Source: Bacilli bacterium (GTDB lineage Bacteria > Bacillota_I > Bacilli_A > RF39 > UBA660). From it: a DNA stretch of 7,476 nucleotides. The position numbers and the translations under genes were made by a program. Below the pieces are notes generated by a model. It was not told the DNA's origin, made no database searches, and saw only the letters and a list, made by a program, of their open reading frames with translations. The stretch lies in NCBI GenBank assembly GCA_028708945.1, contig JAQVXV010000029.1, forward strand, positions 1-7,476. The letters are read 5' to 3'. Positions within the stretch are counted from its first letter, which is position 1. Each line of letters opens with the position of its first letter. This document shows, one piece after another, positions 1-7,400 of this stretch.

Positions 1-296
1 AAATAAACAAGTGGCAATGCGAGTGCAAAGCCAAATAAAATTTGTAAATAAAGGTTTTCTATATATCCAATTAAATATAAAATAATAAACAATATAAGTG
101 TATTGGCTAAAATAAGATCATATGCAAATTTTCTATTATCTATCAATGATAATTTTATTTTGTATTTTTCTAGAATATAAGTTACCTCTGTACTTTTCAT
201 AAATTTACTGAGTCCTTTTTTACGAATAAATACTATCACCAAATAAATACAATAGATGATGATTGCAAACACTAAACTAATCATTAAATCTTTCAT
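1..296 (-). CDS. Small multi-pass membrane protein, unknown function (3' end outside window)
   Basis: I read this frame directly from the minus strand: 98 codons from ATG (294-296) to the window edge without a stop, so the C-terminus is missing. The N-terminus reads MKDLMISLVFAIIIYCIYLV. There is a hydrophobic segment at residues 4-24, followed by a basic cytoplasmic-looking stretch (RKKGLSKFMKSTEV, about 25-38). An amphipathic region to about residue 60 precedes two further hydrophobic segments at about 61-79 and 82-98, separated by a short polar turn. That predicts at least three membrane spans and no cleavable signal peptide. The start is supported by AGGAGG at 301-306, four bases upstream of ATG. 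I do not recognise the family. Its leader looks like a T-box, which suggests that expression follows tRNA charging, so a role in amino-acid supply or a downstream tRNA-linked gene in the same transcript is possible but unproven. Confidence 0.8.
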   Translation of the reverse strand, partial: MKDLMISLVFAIIIYCIYLVIVFIRKKGLSKFMKSTEVTYILEKYKIKLSLIDNRKFAYDLILANTLILFIILYLIGYIENLYLQILFGFALALPLVY

Positions 297-300
297 AATT

Positions 301-306
301 CCTCCT
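301..306 (-). promoter_or_regulatory. Ribosome binding site of the small membrane protein gene
   Basis: The minus strand reads AGGAGG, a perfect Shine-Dalgarno sequence, then AATT, then ATG. The four-base spacing is on the short side. It lies about 5 nt beyond the T-box-like hairpin, so the leader structure could also influence ribosome access. Confidence 0.8.
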
Positions 307-312
307 ATATAA

Positions 313-402
313 AAATTCTATAAATTAAGGGCGAAGTATCGCAGTACCACCTTATTCATAGAATTTATGCACTTATCTTGTAACGCACTTCTGCGGTGGA
401 CT
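313..402 (-). promoter_or_regulatory. T-box-like tRNA-sensing leader (antiterminator domain plus upstream competing arm)
   Basis: On the minus-strand RNA, UAAGG (354-350) pairs with CCUUA (330-326). A seven-base bulge UGGUACU (349-343) follows, then GCGA (342-339) pairs with UCGC (334-331) around a UACU loop. This is the geometry of the T-box antiterminator, whose UGGN bulge binds the NCCA end of uncharged tRNA; UGGU implies a discriminator A. The usual consensus has ACC where this has ACU. A further nine-base helix, AAAUUCUAU (366-358) with AUAGAAUUU (321-313), extends the stem and ends in a short U run. Upstream, AGUCCACC (402-395) can pair with GGUGG-U-ACU (351-343), leaving only U346 bulged, and so would hide the tRNA-binding bulge. 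A small hairpin CGCA-GAAG-UGCG (395-384) lies between. I could not identify Stem I or a specifier codon, so the cognate amino acid is unknown. Confidence 0.7.
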
Positions 403-480
403 ATATTCTTAAAAATAAGTAGAATTATTTAAAAATTATATTTAAACAAATTACCTATTTTCTAAATATTTATATTGACA

Positions 481-509
481 ATTATACTATACTTGGCTTA
501 TATATTCAA
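481..509 (-). promoter_or_regulatory. Sigma-A-type promoter for the T-box leader and membrane protein gene
   Basis: The minus strand has TTGAAT (509-504) as a -35 element, a 17-base spacer, and a perfect TATAAT (486-481) as the -10 element. Transcription would start near 473-475 and give a leader of about 180 nt before the ATG at 296, long enough for a structured riboregulator. The -35 and the spacer lie inside the last codons of the GH31 gene and the -10 begins right after its stop. This lets the membrane protein gene be transcribed independently of the upstream operon. Confidence 0.6.
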
Positions 510-2892
510 GAAGTTTTAAGAAAATTTTAACATATTTACTCTCAAGACCTTTACTCTTTAATTTTCGAATTTCAATTCTTTTTTTCTTAACTGGTCTATC
601 GCTGAATAAAATAGCATCTAATTTTTCTTTTAATTGAGTGTCTATTTTTAAATCATTTAGAATTCCTTGAATATCATCGTTCATCATTCTAAAGGCTTCC
701 ATCATAACATTGTTACCTTTACAGTTTACAGTTAATTGTCCTATTATTGGCACATTTTTCACTTCTACAACAAAGTCTAAGTTATCGATATATGCCTTAC
801 TTTCTAACTTTTCATTGTTAAAGTAAACTGTTGTTTCATTCATTTGTTTAGTATTTCTAAATCTTATTTTATAATTACGTTTACTAGGAACTACTTCGCT
901 TCTTCCTTCTAAAGCTTTTATAGTTACCGTATAATTATCAATTGCATAACTATACTGAATAGATGTTATTAAATACTCACCTTGTTTATATAAATTTGTT
1001 TCTCCATCGTCTTCATAAAGATTATAAGAAGTTGTCTTACCAGGAAAGATATGAATATCAAAAGACTCGGGATTTTTCGAACTGTAAACAGAGTCATCTG
1101 CAAAAGGAATAATAGCTCCGATTCTTGCAAAAACTGGATAATCATCGTCTTCATAGAAAAGAATATATTTTCTACTTCCTAAAAATTTTTTACCTGATTT
1201 CAAATCATACCAAATTCCATCCGGTAGAAAAAAACTTTGAATAGATCTATCTATTAATAAATCTTTTTCTTTAATTATTGGTGCTACAAATAATTGACTT
1301 CCAAAAAAATACTCATTAACAAATGATTTATCATCATATGTTTCTGGATAATTATAGTAAATTGGTTCAATTAAATTAACTCCCTCTTTATGATATCTAT
1401 ATGCTTCAGAATATAAGTAAGGGATTAATTTGTATCTTAATTGTAAATAGTCTTTTACAATTTCATAGGACTTTATATTCCATTTCCAAGGCTCCTTTTT
1501 ATAATATTTGCCTTTATCAGAACCAAACTTCATTATTGGACTAAAAACTCCTAATTCAACAAATCTTTCGTATAATTCAGGTTCTTCTATTCCCCTGAAA
1601 TACCCACCAATGTCTTGACTGATGAAACTTACTCCACTACTCGCTCCTGATAGTATAAATTTAGGCATTTCTCTTAATGCATCCCATCCAACAACCGTTT
1701 TACCAGAATAAGTAACTGGGTATCTATGTGGCGCTATTAAATTATTAATGCTATATATCATAGGTCTTTTATTGTTGTTTTTTTCCATGTTTTTAAAATG
1801 ATAATGCGATAATAACCAATTTTCTTTCAATTTATTTATATCAAAACAATCTAACCAATAAAAACTTACCCCCATTTCATCTAATGGATGAATCAATAAT
1901 TTTAAATAAACATCGACAGTTTTAGGATCAAATACATTAAATGGCAATACACCATTTTTATCGGCTTCAATATATTTGTTTAATTCTTCATATTTACTTT
2001 CTTCTTTATAAAAGCCATTATTTGGATTGATAGATAATCCCACTTTTATTCCTTTTTTATGAAGATAGTTTATCATGCCTACTGGTGATTTAAATAATTC
2101 TTCACTCCAAGTAAAACCAGAACTAATTTTTTGATTTTTATTAGTAGTATGCCATCCTTTTTCTAACATTAAAACAGATAAAGGGATTTCTTCTCTTTCA
2201 AAATTAATTAATAATTCTTTCAATGAATAATCGTTATAATCATCGTTTTTAGACCACCAATTACCCAAAGCATATCTAGGAATAAGCGCTGGATAACCAG
2301 TTAATTCAAAGTAGTCTTTAATAGCAGAAGCAAAATCTTTTCCATATGCAAACAAATAAATATCTATTTGTTTATCTTCTTTTGTTTTTAATGTTCCAGT
2401 CGGTAAAAAAACTTGACTATTACTATCGTCAATTGTTGCAAAACCATCTATGGAATAAAGACCATCTCGATAAAGAATATTGTTATTTTTTTTATTTGGT
2501 AATATAACAAATGAACCATTGTATTTTTTAGCTTCTGGATGTCCATAATACCAAGTTTTGTCAGTTTCAATTACTTTTACTTTTAAATTTGAACCACGAT
2601 TAATTGCTCCACCTTTAAAATTTTTATTTTTTACATAAGATAATTTAAAATAAGAAGTTGTTAATTCAATGTAATATTCATCTTGTTTAATCTCAAATTT
2701 AGGCACTTTAAATAAACGATTTAATGCTAGTTCTGTTGGCCTATCTTCAAATTTGCCGTTTTCACTATATTCTAGTCTTAGTAATCGTTCAGTCATTACT
2801 GTTATTCTATATTTGTCGCCTTTTATAATTCCATTACTATCTGATAAGGCTTTTTGATAATCTATATTGAATTGTTCACCTAAATTATACAA
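487..2892 (-). CDS. Glycoside hydrolase family 31 protein (alpha-glucosidase-like), atypical active site
   Basis: 801 aa with no signal peptide, so probably cytoplasmic. The order is an N-terminal mutarotase-like beta domain (about 20-195), a (beta/alpha)8 catalytic barrel (about 200-520), C-terminal beta domains (about 525-728), and a charged helical tail (about 731-801) that I do not recognise. Family hallmarks are GNWWSKND (210-217), FYWLDCFD (344-351) with D348 at the catalytic nucleophile position, HRYPVTYSG (389-397), and SQDIGGY (425-431), followed by the conserved ELYERFVELGVFSPI region. GH31 enzymes hydrolyse alpha-glycosides by a retaining mechanism. The acid/base Asp expected after SG is Lys398 here (YSGKT instead of WSGDT), and the usual Asp-rich strand near residue 244 reads LEKGWH. 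Specificity, and even activity, is therefore uncertain. The start is TTG (2890-2892): AGGAG sits eight bases upstream, and the nearby ATG is out of frame. It follows the pyruvate kinase gene by 14 bp in one operon. Confidence 0.85.
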   Translation of the reverse strand: MYNLGEQFNIDYQKALSDSNGIIKGDKYRITVMTERLLRLEYSENGKFEDRPTELALNRLFKVPKFEIKQDEYYIELTTSYFKLSYVKNKNFKGGAINRGSNLKVKVIETDKTWYYGHPEAKKYNGSFVILPNKKNNNILYRDGLYSIDGFATIDDSNSQVFLPTGTLKTKEDKQIDIYLFAYGKDFASAIKDYFELTGYPALIPRYALGNWWSKNDDYNDYSLKELLINFEREEIPLSVLMLEKGWHTTNKNQKISSGFTWSEELFKSPVGMINYLHKKGIKVGLSINPNNGFYKEESKYEELNKYIEADKNGVLPFNVFDPKTVDVYLKLLIHPLDEMGVSFYWLDCFDINKLKENWLLSHYHFKNMEKNNNKRPMIYSINNLIAPHRYPVTYSGKTVVGWDALREMPKFILSGASSGVSFISQDIGGYFRGIEEPELYERFVELGVFSPIMKFGSDKGKYYKKEPWKWNIKSYEIVKDYLQLRYKLIPYLYSEAYRYHKEGVNLIEPIYYNYPETYDDKSFVNEYFFGSQLFVAPIIKEKDLLIDRSIQSFFLPDGIWYDLKSGKKFLGSRKYILFYEDDDYPVFARIGAIIPFADDSVYSSKNPESFDIHIFPGKTTSYNLYEDDGETNLYKQGEYLITSIQYSYAIDNYTVTIKALEGRSEVVPSKRNYKIRFRNTKQMNETTVYFNNEKLESKAYIDNLDFVVEVKNVPIIGQLTVNCKGNNVMMEAFRMMNDDIQGILNDLKIDTQLKEKLDAILFSDRPVKKKRIEIRKLKSKGLESKYVKIFLKLLEYISQV

Positions 2893-2900
2893 GATATCAT

Positions 2901-2905
2901 CTCCT
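2901..2905 (-). promoter_or_regulatory. Ribosome binding site that supports a TTG start for the GH31 gene
   Basis: AGGAG on the minus strand lies 8 bases before TTG at 2892-2890, an optimal spacing. The ATG overlapping this spacer (2900-2898) is in another frame. The site sits inside the 14-bp gap after the pyruvate kinase stop, consistent with coupled translation. Confidence 0.75.
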
Positions 2906-2906
2906 A

Positions 2907-4322
2907 TTATAATTCTTCTATTTTCATAAAGTTTGTATGCTTTGTTTCTTTAAATGGATAACCACCTGTTATAACAATTCTGTCGCCTTCTTTTGTAGCA
3001 ATCATATCTTTTGTTATTTTTCTTGCATGGGTAATTATTCCATCAAAACTTTTTAATTCTTGAACTAATATTGGAAAAACTCCAAAATGAAGCGCTAGAG
3101 ATTTAATTGTCTCTTTGTTTGGTGTTGCTGCTATAATTGGACAACTAGGTCTAAATTTACTTATTTTTCTAGCTGTATAACCAGTAACTGTTGGAGCTAT
3201 AATAGCCTTACATTTCAATCTATTTGCACTTTCTGCAACATTATAAGATATTATCCCTGTTATATCTTGAACACTAGAATTAATTGATGCATCTAAGAAT
3301 CCCATATAATCTACATCAACTTCTGCAGCTTTAATAATTTTTTCCATCATCTCTATTGTTTCAACCGGATAACAACCAATAGTTGTTTCATTACTTAACA
3401 TAACTGCATCTGCACCATCTAATACGGCATTTGCAACATCACTAACTTCAGCTCTAGTAGGAATATTAGAATCTTTCATACTAGATAACATTTCAGTTGC
3501 TACAATGCTAACTTTTCCATATTGATGACATTTTTTTATTATTTTCTTTTGAATTCCAGGAACTCTTTCAATTGGTAATTCAATTCCTAAGTCACCTCTT
3601 GCCACCATAATTCCCTCTGAAGCTTTAACTATTTCTTCTATTTCATTAACGGCATATTCATTTTCGATTTTAGCAATTGTTCCAATATGATCATTGCCTA
3701 ATCCTATCAATAAATCATTTACTTCTAAAACATTATCAGCTGATTGAACATACGATAATCCAAGAAAATCAACCTTCATTTTATCAGCAAATTTTATGTC
3801 TGAGATATCCTTTCGGTCTAAAAAAGGACCTGATAAATATAATCCTGGAATGATTATTGATTTATTTTCACTGATTATTCCTTCATCAATTACTTCACAT
3901 AAAAGATACCCTTTTCCTTTATCTAAAACATTTAAAGTAACACTTCCATTATTTATTTTGATTTCACTATTATACTTTATATTTTCTAATAAATAAGAAT
4001 TATTTACAGAGAACTTAGTATTATCTCCAACTATTTGTTCAAAATGAAGTCTAATACGATCACCTTTTTTTAGAAAGGCTGTTTTATTTATTAATTTGCC
4101 AACAGTCATATTAGGTCCTTTTATGTCTAACATAATAGCTACATTAGTATTCAATTCGTCGTTTAGTGTATTAACTTTATTTATGATATCTTCACAAAAA
4201 GTATAATTAGCATGCTTCATATTTATTCTTATTACATCTACACCATTTTTAATTAAATCGCTTATTACTTCTTTTGAGCAACTTGAAGGTCCTACTGTCG
4301 CTATTATTTTTGTTTTATTCAT
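2907..4322 (-). CDS. pyk: Pyruvate kinase, divergent form with altered K+ and nucleotide sites
   Basis: 471 aa, the normal length for bacterial pyruvate kinase, which transfers phosphate from phosphoenolpyruvate to ADP in the last step of glycolysis in the cytosol. The family start TKIIATVGPSS (4-14) is present. R32, N34 and H37 are kept in RINMKH. Also kept are catalytic K218 and Mg ligand E220 in AKIEN, Mg ligand D244 in ARGDLGIE, T276 in ATEMLSSM, and PTRAEVSDVANAVLDGADAV (288-307). The C-terminal domain has the GYTARKISKFRPSCPI stretch (381-396). Differences from the usual pattern are K36 for Ser (NFSHG becomes NMKHA), DIKGPNMT for DTKGPEIR (66-73), TEM for TQM, and SNETTIGCYP for SGETAxGxYP. 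The ATG start has AGGAG 12 bases upstream. It is the first gene of an operon with the GH31 gene. It may be a specialised second copy; a canonical pyk elsewhere in the genome cannot be excluded. Confidence 0.88.
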   Translation of the reverse strand: MNKTKIIATVGPSSCSKEVISDLIKNGVDVIRINMKHANYTFCEDIINKVNTLNDELNTNVAIMLDIKGPNMTVGKLINKTAFLKKGDRIRLHFEQIVGDNTKFSVNNSYLLENIKYNSEIKINNGSVTLNVLDKGKGYLLCEVIDEGIISENKSIIIPGLYLSGPFLDRKDISDIKFADKMKVDFLGLSYVQSADNVLEVNDLLIGLGNDHIGTIAKIENEYAVNEIEEIVKASEGIMVARGDLGIELPIERVPGIQKKIIKKCHQYGKVSIVATEMLSSMKDSNIPTRAEVSDVANAVLDGADAVMLSNETTIGCYPVETIEMMEKIIKAAEVDVDYMGFLDASINSSVQDITGIISYNVAESANRLKCKAIIAPTVTGYTARKISKFRPSCPIIAATPNKETIKSLALHFGVFPILVQELKSFDGIITHARKITKDMIATKEGDRIVITGGYPFKETKHTNFMKIEEL

Positions 4323-4334
4323 ACTAAAAAATCA

Positions 4335-4339
4335 CTCCT
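4335..4339 (-). promoter_or_regulatory. Ribosome binding site of pyk
   Basis: AGGAG on the minus strand, with a T-rich spacer of 12 bases before ATG at 4322. This is longer than the common 6-9 bases, so initiation may be moderate. No better in-frame start lies between the site and the ATG. Confidence 0.6.
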
Positions 4340-4352
4340 ACCATATACAGTT

Positions 4353-4361
4353 ATTATAGCA
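4353..4361 (-). promoter_or_regulatory. Extended -10 promoter of the pyk-GH31 operon
   Basis: The minus strand reads TGCTATAAT: a perfect TATAAT (4358-4353) preceded by the TG of an extended -10 element. No good -35 hexamer is found at 16-18 bases upstream (for example TACTAA), as is common for extended -10 promoters. Transcription would begin near 4346, giving a leader of about 25 nt that contains the pyk ribosome site. Confidence 0.65.
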
Positions 4362-4392
4362 TATTTTATTGTATTTTAGTATATGTTTAAAT

Positions 4393-4416
4393 AAAAAAAG
4401 CATAAAATGCTTTTTT
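4393..4416 (-). terminator. Intrinsic terminator after the pilin gene, symmetric in both directions
   Basis: On the plus strand, AAAAAAGCAT (4394-4403) and ATGCTTTTTT (4407-4416) form a perfect 10-bp inverted repeat around AAA. On the minus strand this gives a GCAT/ATGC stem followed by seven T residues (4399-4393). It overlaps the TAA stop of the pilin gene (4417-4415) and lies just upstream of the pyk promoter, insulating the two transcription units. The GC part of the stem is only two G:C pairs, so efficiency may be partial. Confidence 0.75.
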
Positions 4417-7400
4417 AATATGTTGATACTGCTAAATAGTGAGTACCTTGTTTATTTTTTACATTCCAATTCGCTTCATAGGTTCCACCTTTATCTACTA
4501 ATTCTGCTATAAAAGGAGTACTACCAGAAGCCTTATTTGCTACATAATGCCAACCAGTTATTCCTGAATAATTCCATCCCTTTACGGTACCGTCATAATA
4601 TTTTACTCTTATTGTTTCAACAACTGTACCGTTTAAAGTTATTGGGATTACCATAGCATTGTAATACCATCCACCACTTGAACTCAACCAAACATTCCAA
4701 CGGAAACGATATTTCATCGATGTTCCTTCACGTTGATAATCATAACTTATTGTCCAGTATGCAGCAGGTGGATCACACCATTTGTAACTTGAAAATATTC
4801 CAGCGCCTGTTACTAATGGCGAGTTAGCATATAATGCATTACTATTACCTGTCGCATTATTATAATTAAGAGCATAATCCCCTACAGCATTAGCTCTTAG
4901 TGAAACATATTTTGTTCCTGCACTAGTAGCTCTTACCGTTACAGTATATACATAAGATTTTGCTGAACCACTCCTAGTTACCGATGTTACCGATAAACCC
5001 GAAGTAGTTGATATATAAGATGATATGTTAGTACCATAATTTCCATTACCTATACCAATTGCATCACTACAAGTTAATGTATAAGTAGTAGAAGTTCCAG
5101 CATCAATAGTTGATGTCGCTGGACCAGCCCAACTACATGTCGGTTTTGTATTATCTACAGTTATTGTCAAACTTGTAAATCCTGATGTATTAGTGTTACC
5201 AGATGAATCTGATACTGTGCCTGAACCCATTGAGATTGAAGCAGTACCATTTCCACTTCCTATACTAACACTAAATGTATATTTTTGACCACCACTAACA
5301 TTAGTAGTATTTACTAAAGTTACGCCTGTTAATAAAGTGGTATTGGATCTTGATATTTCTGATGCTGATATACCATTATTTATTCCATTAGCATCAAGGC
5401 ATGTCGCTTGATAATAAATTGTATCGCCTGACTTTTTATAAGTTGCGATTGTAGTTCCAGTTGAAGTTGTATATGGTCCTGCTACAGAACAAGTCGGAGA
5501 AGTTAAATCATATCTAACATTAAATGAAGATGAAGAACCTGATACATTTCCAAGTGCATCGATTGCTCTGAAATAATAAGTATTATTTCTTTCCATTAAA
5601 GACCATACTTCTTCACCATAAGCATTAGAACCACTTTTCACTAAACCAGAACTTCTTCCAAACCCAAAATTTTGCCAGTTAACTTGATCCATTGAATATT
5701 GAATTTTTTGGACTCCAGATCCTGAATCACTAGTAGATATTCTCGTATAAACCTCTGATCTAGTCCACGTTCCACTTGTATAACTTGCTCCACCTGAAGT
5801 GAAATATGCCAAATAAGTTGGAACTGCAGGAGCTGTATTATCTATTTTAGTTACCGATAAACTCTCGGGTGATTCTGGTGCTATACCAGCTACTAATACC
5901 CTTGCATCTATTGTGCCGTTAGCGGTAAACTCTACGACTTCAGTTACACCACTAGAAACGGTTATCCATGAACCACCATTTTTTCGGTATTGATATGAAT
6001 AAGAAGTTTGCCTTGGTGGGAAAATAATTGTTACTTCTTTACTTTTTGCCCAATCTTCAGTAGATACTTCAAGTGTTGGAGCAGTTGCTTCTATTACTGC
6101 GACATTTAAAATTGCAGATTCCGTTACTAATCCAACACCATTTGTAACTCTAACTCTAATTTGATGTGAACCTGGGTTCGCACCTAAAAATGCATAAGTA
6201 TTAGTAGATCCTCCATTAATATAAGAACCGGTATCAATTTTATACTCATACTTTGAAATTCCCGATTCATTATCAGTAGCACTTGCTTCTACTGTAATAG
6301 TATCCGCTGTTCTACTTTGTACCGCTACAACAACATTACGAGGCGGAGTTGCATCAATTCTCGATACATTAACGAAACAATTGCTTGTTCGTCCCGCATT
6401 GTCCATTACTATTGCTGTATGTAGACCACTTTCAGTTGCAGTATATGTTGTTGAACTACCAGCAGTATATGTTAACGCATTAGGTTTTTTAATTCCATAT
6501 ACACCACTTGTTCCATCAGTAGCAGTTATAGTTAAAACTTTCGATGTTTTCCAAGAACCAGAATTTTCAACTTTTATCTGACAAGTTGGCATATCTGTAT
6601 CTATTTGTTGAACATTTAATGCTACCGAATCAAGTTTATTTACACCATCTGAAACCCTAGCAATTAAATATCCGTTTTGTGTAAATGTTATTTCTTTTGT
6701 TTCTTCTGTTACAGTTTCCCATCCTGTACCATCTTTATTATATGAATATATATAGTTTCCTTGTGGGAAAGTAATTGTTGCTAACTTAGATTGTTGCCAT
6801 CCTGCTGGTACTAATGTTATAGTTGGAACCGCTAAACTCTTAGTTACTACAGTTTTAACTTCTTCAGTATGCATATCTTTACCATTTGTTACTCGAACAG
6901 TAACATTATATGTAGTTGATTCTGCTAATCCCATAATTGTATAATCGTTACTTATTTGGGTAAAATCCGTCCCATTTAAACTGTAACTAATCCCTTTGAT
7001 TCCACTTTCAGGATCATGAGCATAAACGATTAATCTAATTGTTCCACTGGTTGCTATTACGTTTATTTTAGTAATTATAGGTCCAGAGTTATCTAATTCG
7101 GCACATCCACCTTTTGATACTTGCAAGTTTCCTAAAGTTCCACTCGCACAATAATCACCATTAGTAACAAATTCGACCTTTGTTTCTGCTTCTTCATCAT
7201 AAAGAACTTGTCCACTTTCAAAATTGTTAACATTTAATGGTAACAATTCAGAGGTCGCTATTAAACTGTCATAAGTGTTACCACTTATTTCTCCTTCATT
7301 ATTTAGAGATTCAAAAGATTCAATCAAACTTTCTATACTTGTAACAAATGATTGTCTTTTAGTATTTTCAATTAATCTTGTAACTGAGGGTATAGCTATT

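Noticed and set aside
405..425. ATTCT / AGAAT hairpin as Stem I of the T-box
   Set aside because: It is short, AT-only apart from one pair, and lacks the known Stem I bulges and a specifier loop.
434..468. ATATTTA / TAAATAT inverted repeat followed by TTTTT as a terminator of the GH31 gene
   Set aside because: The stem is seven A:T pairs only, with a loop of about 17 bases, too weak to support as an intrinsic terminator.
475..506. Plus-strand TTGACA (475-480) followed by TATATT (501-506) as a promoter
   Set aside because: The spacer is 20 bases and there is no plus-strand gene downstream. The minus-strand promoter at the same place fits better.
969..1154. Open frame of 61 codons on the minus strand inside the GH31 gene
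   Set aside because: It is a shadow frame. The overlapping frame encodes conserved GH31 C-terminal sequence, and no ribosome site precedes this one.
3796..3996. Open frame of 66 codons on the plus strand opposite pyk
   Set aside because: It is antisense to well-conserved pyruvate kinase sequence, has no plausible ribosome site, and its composition is a mirror of the real gene.
6381..6581. Open frame of 66 codons on the plus strand opposite the pilin gene
   Set aside because: It is antisense to an Ig-like module. The Val/Pro/Ala-rich reading is the complement of Thr/Ser/Gly-rich codons, and no start signal is seen.
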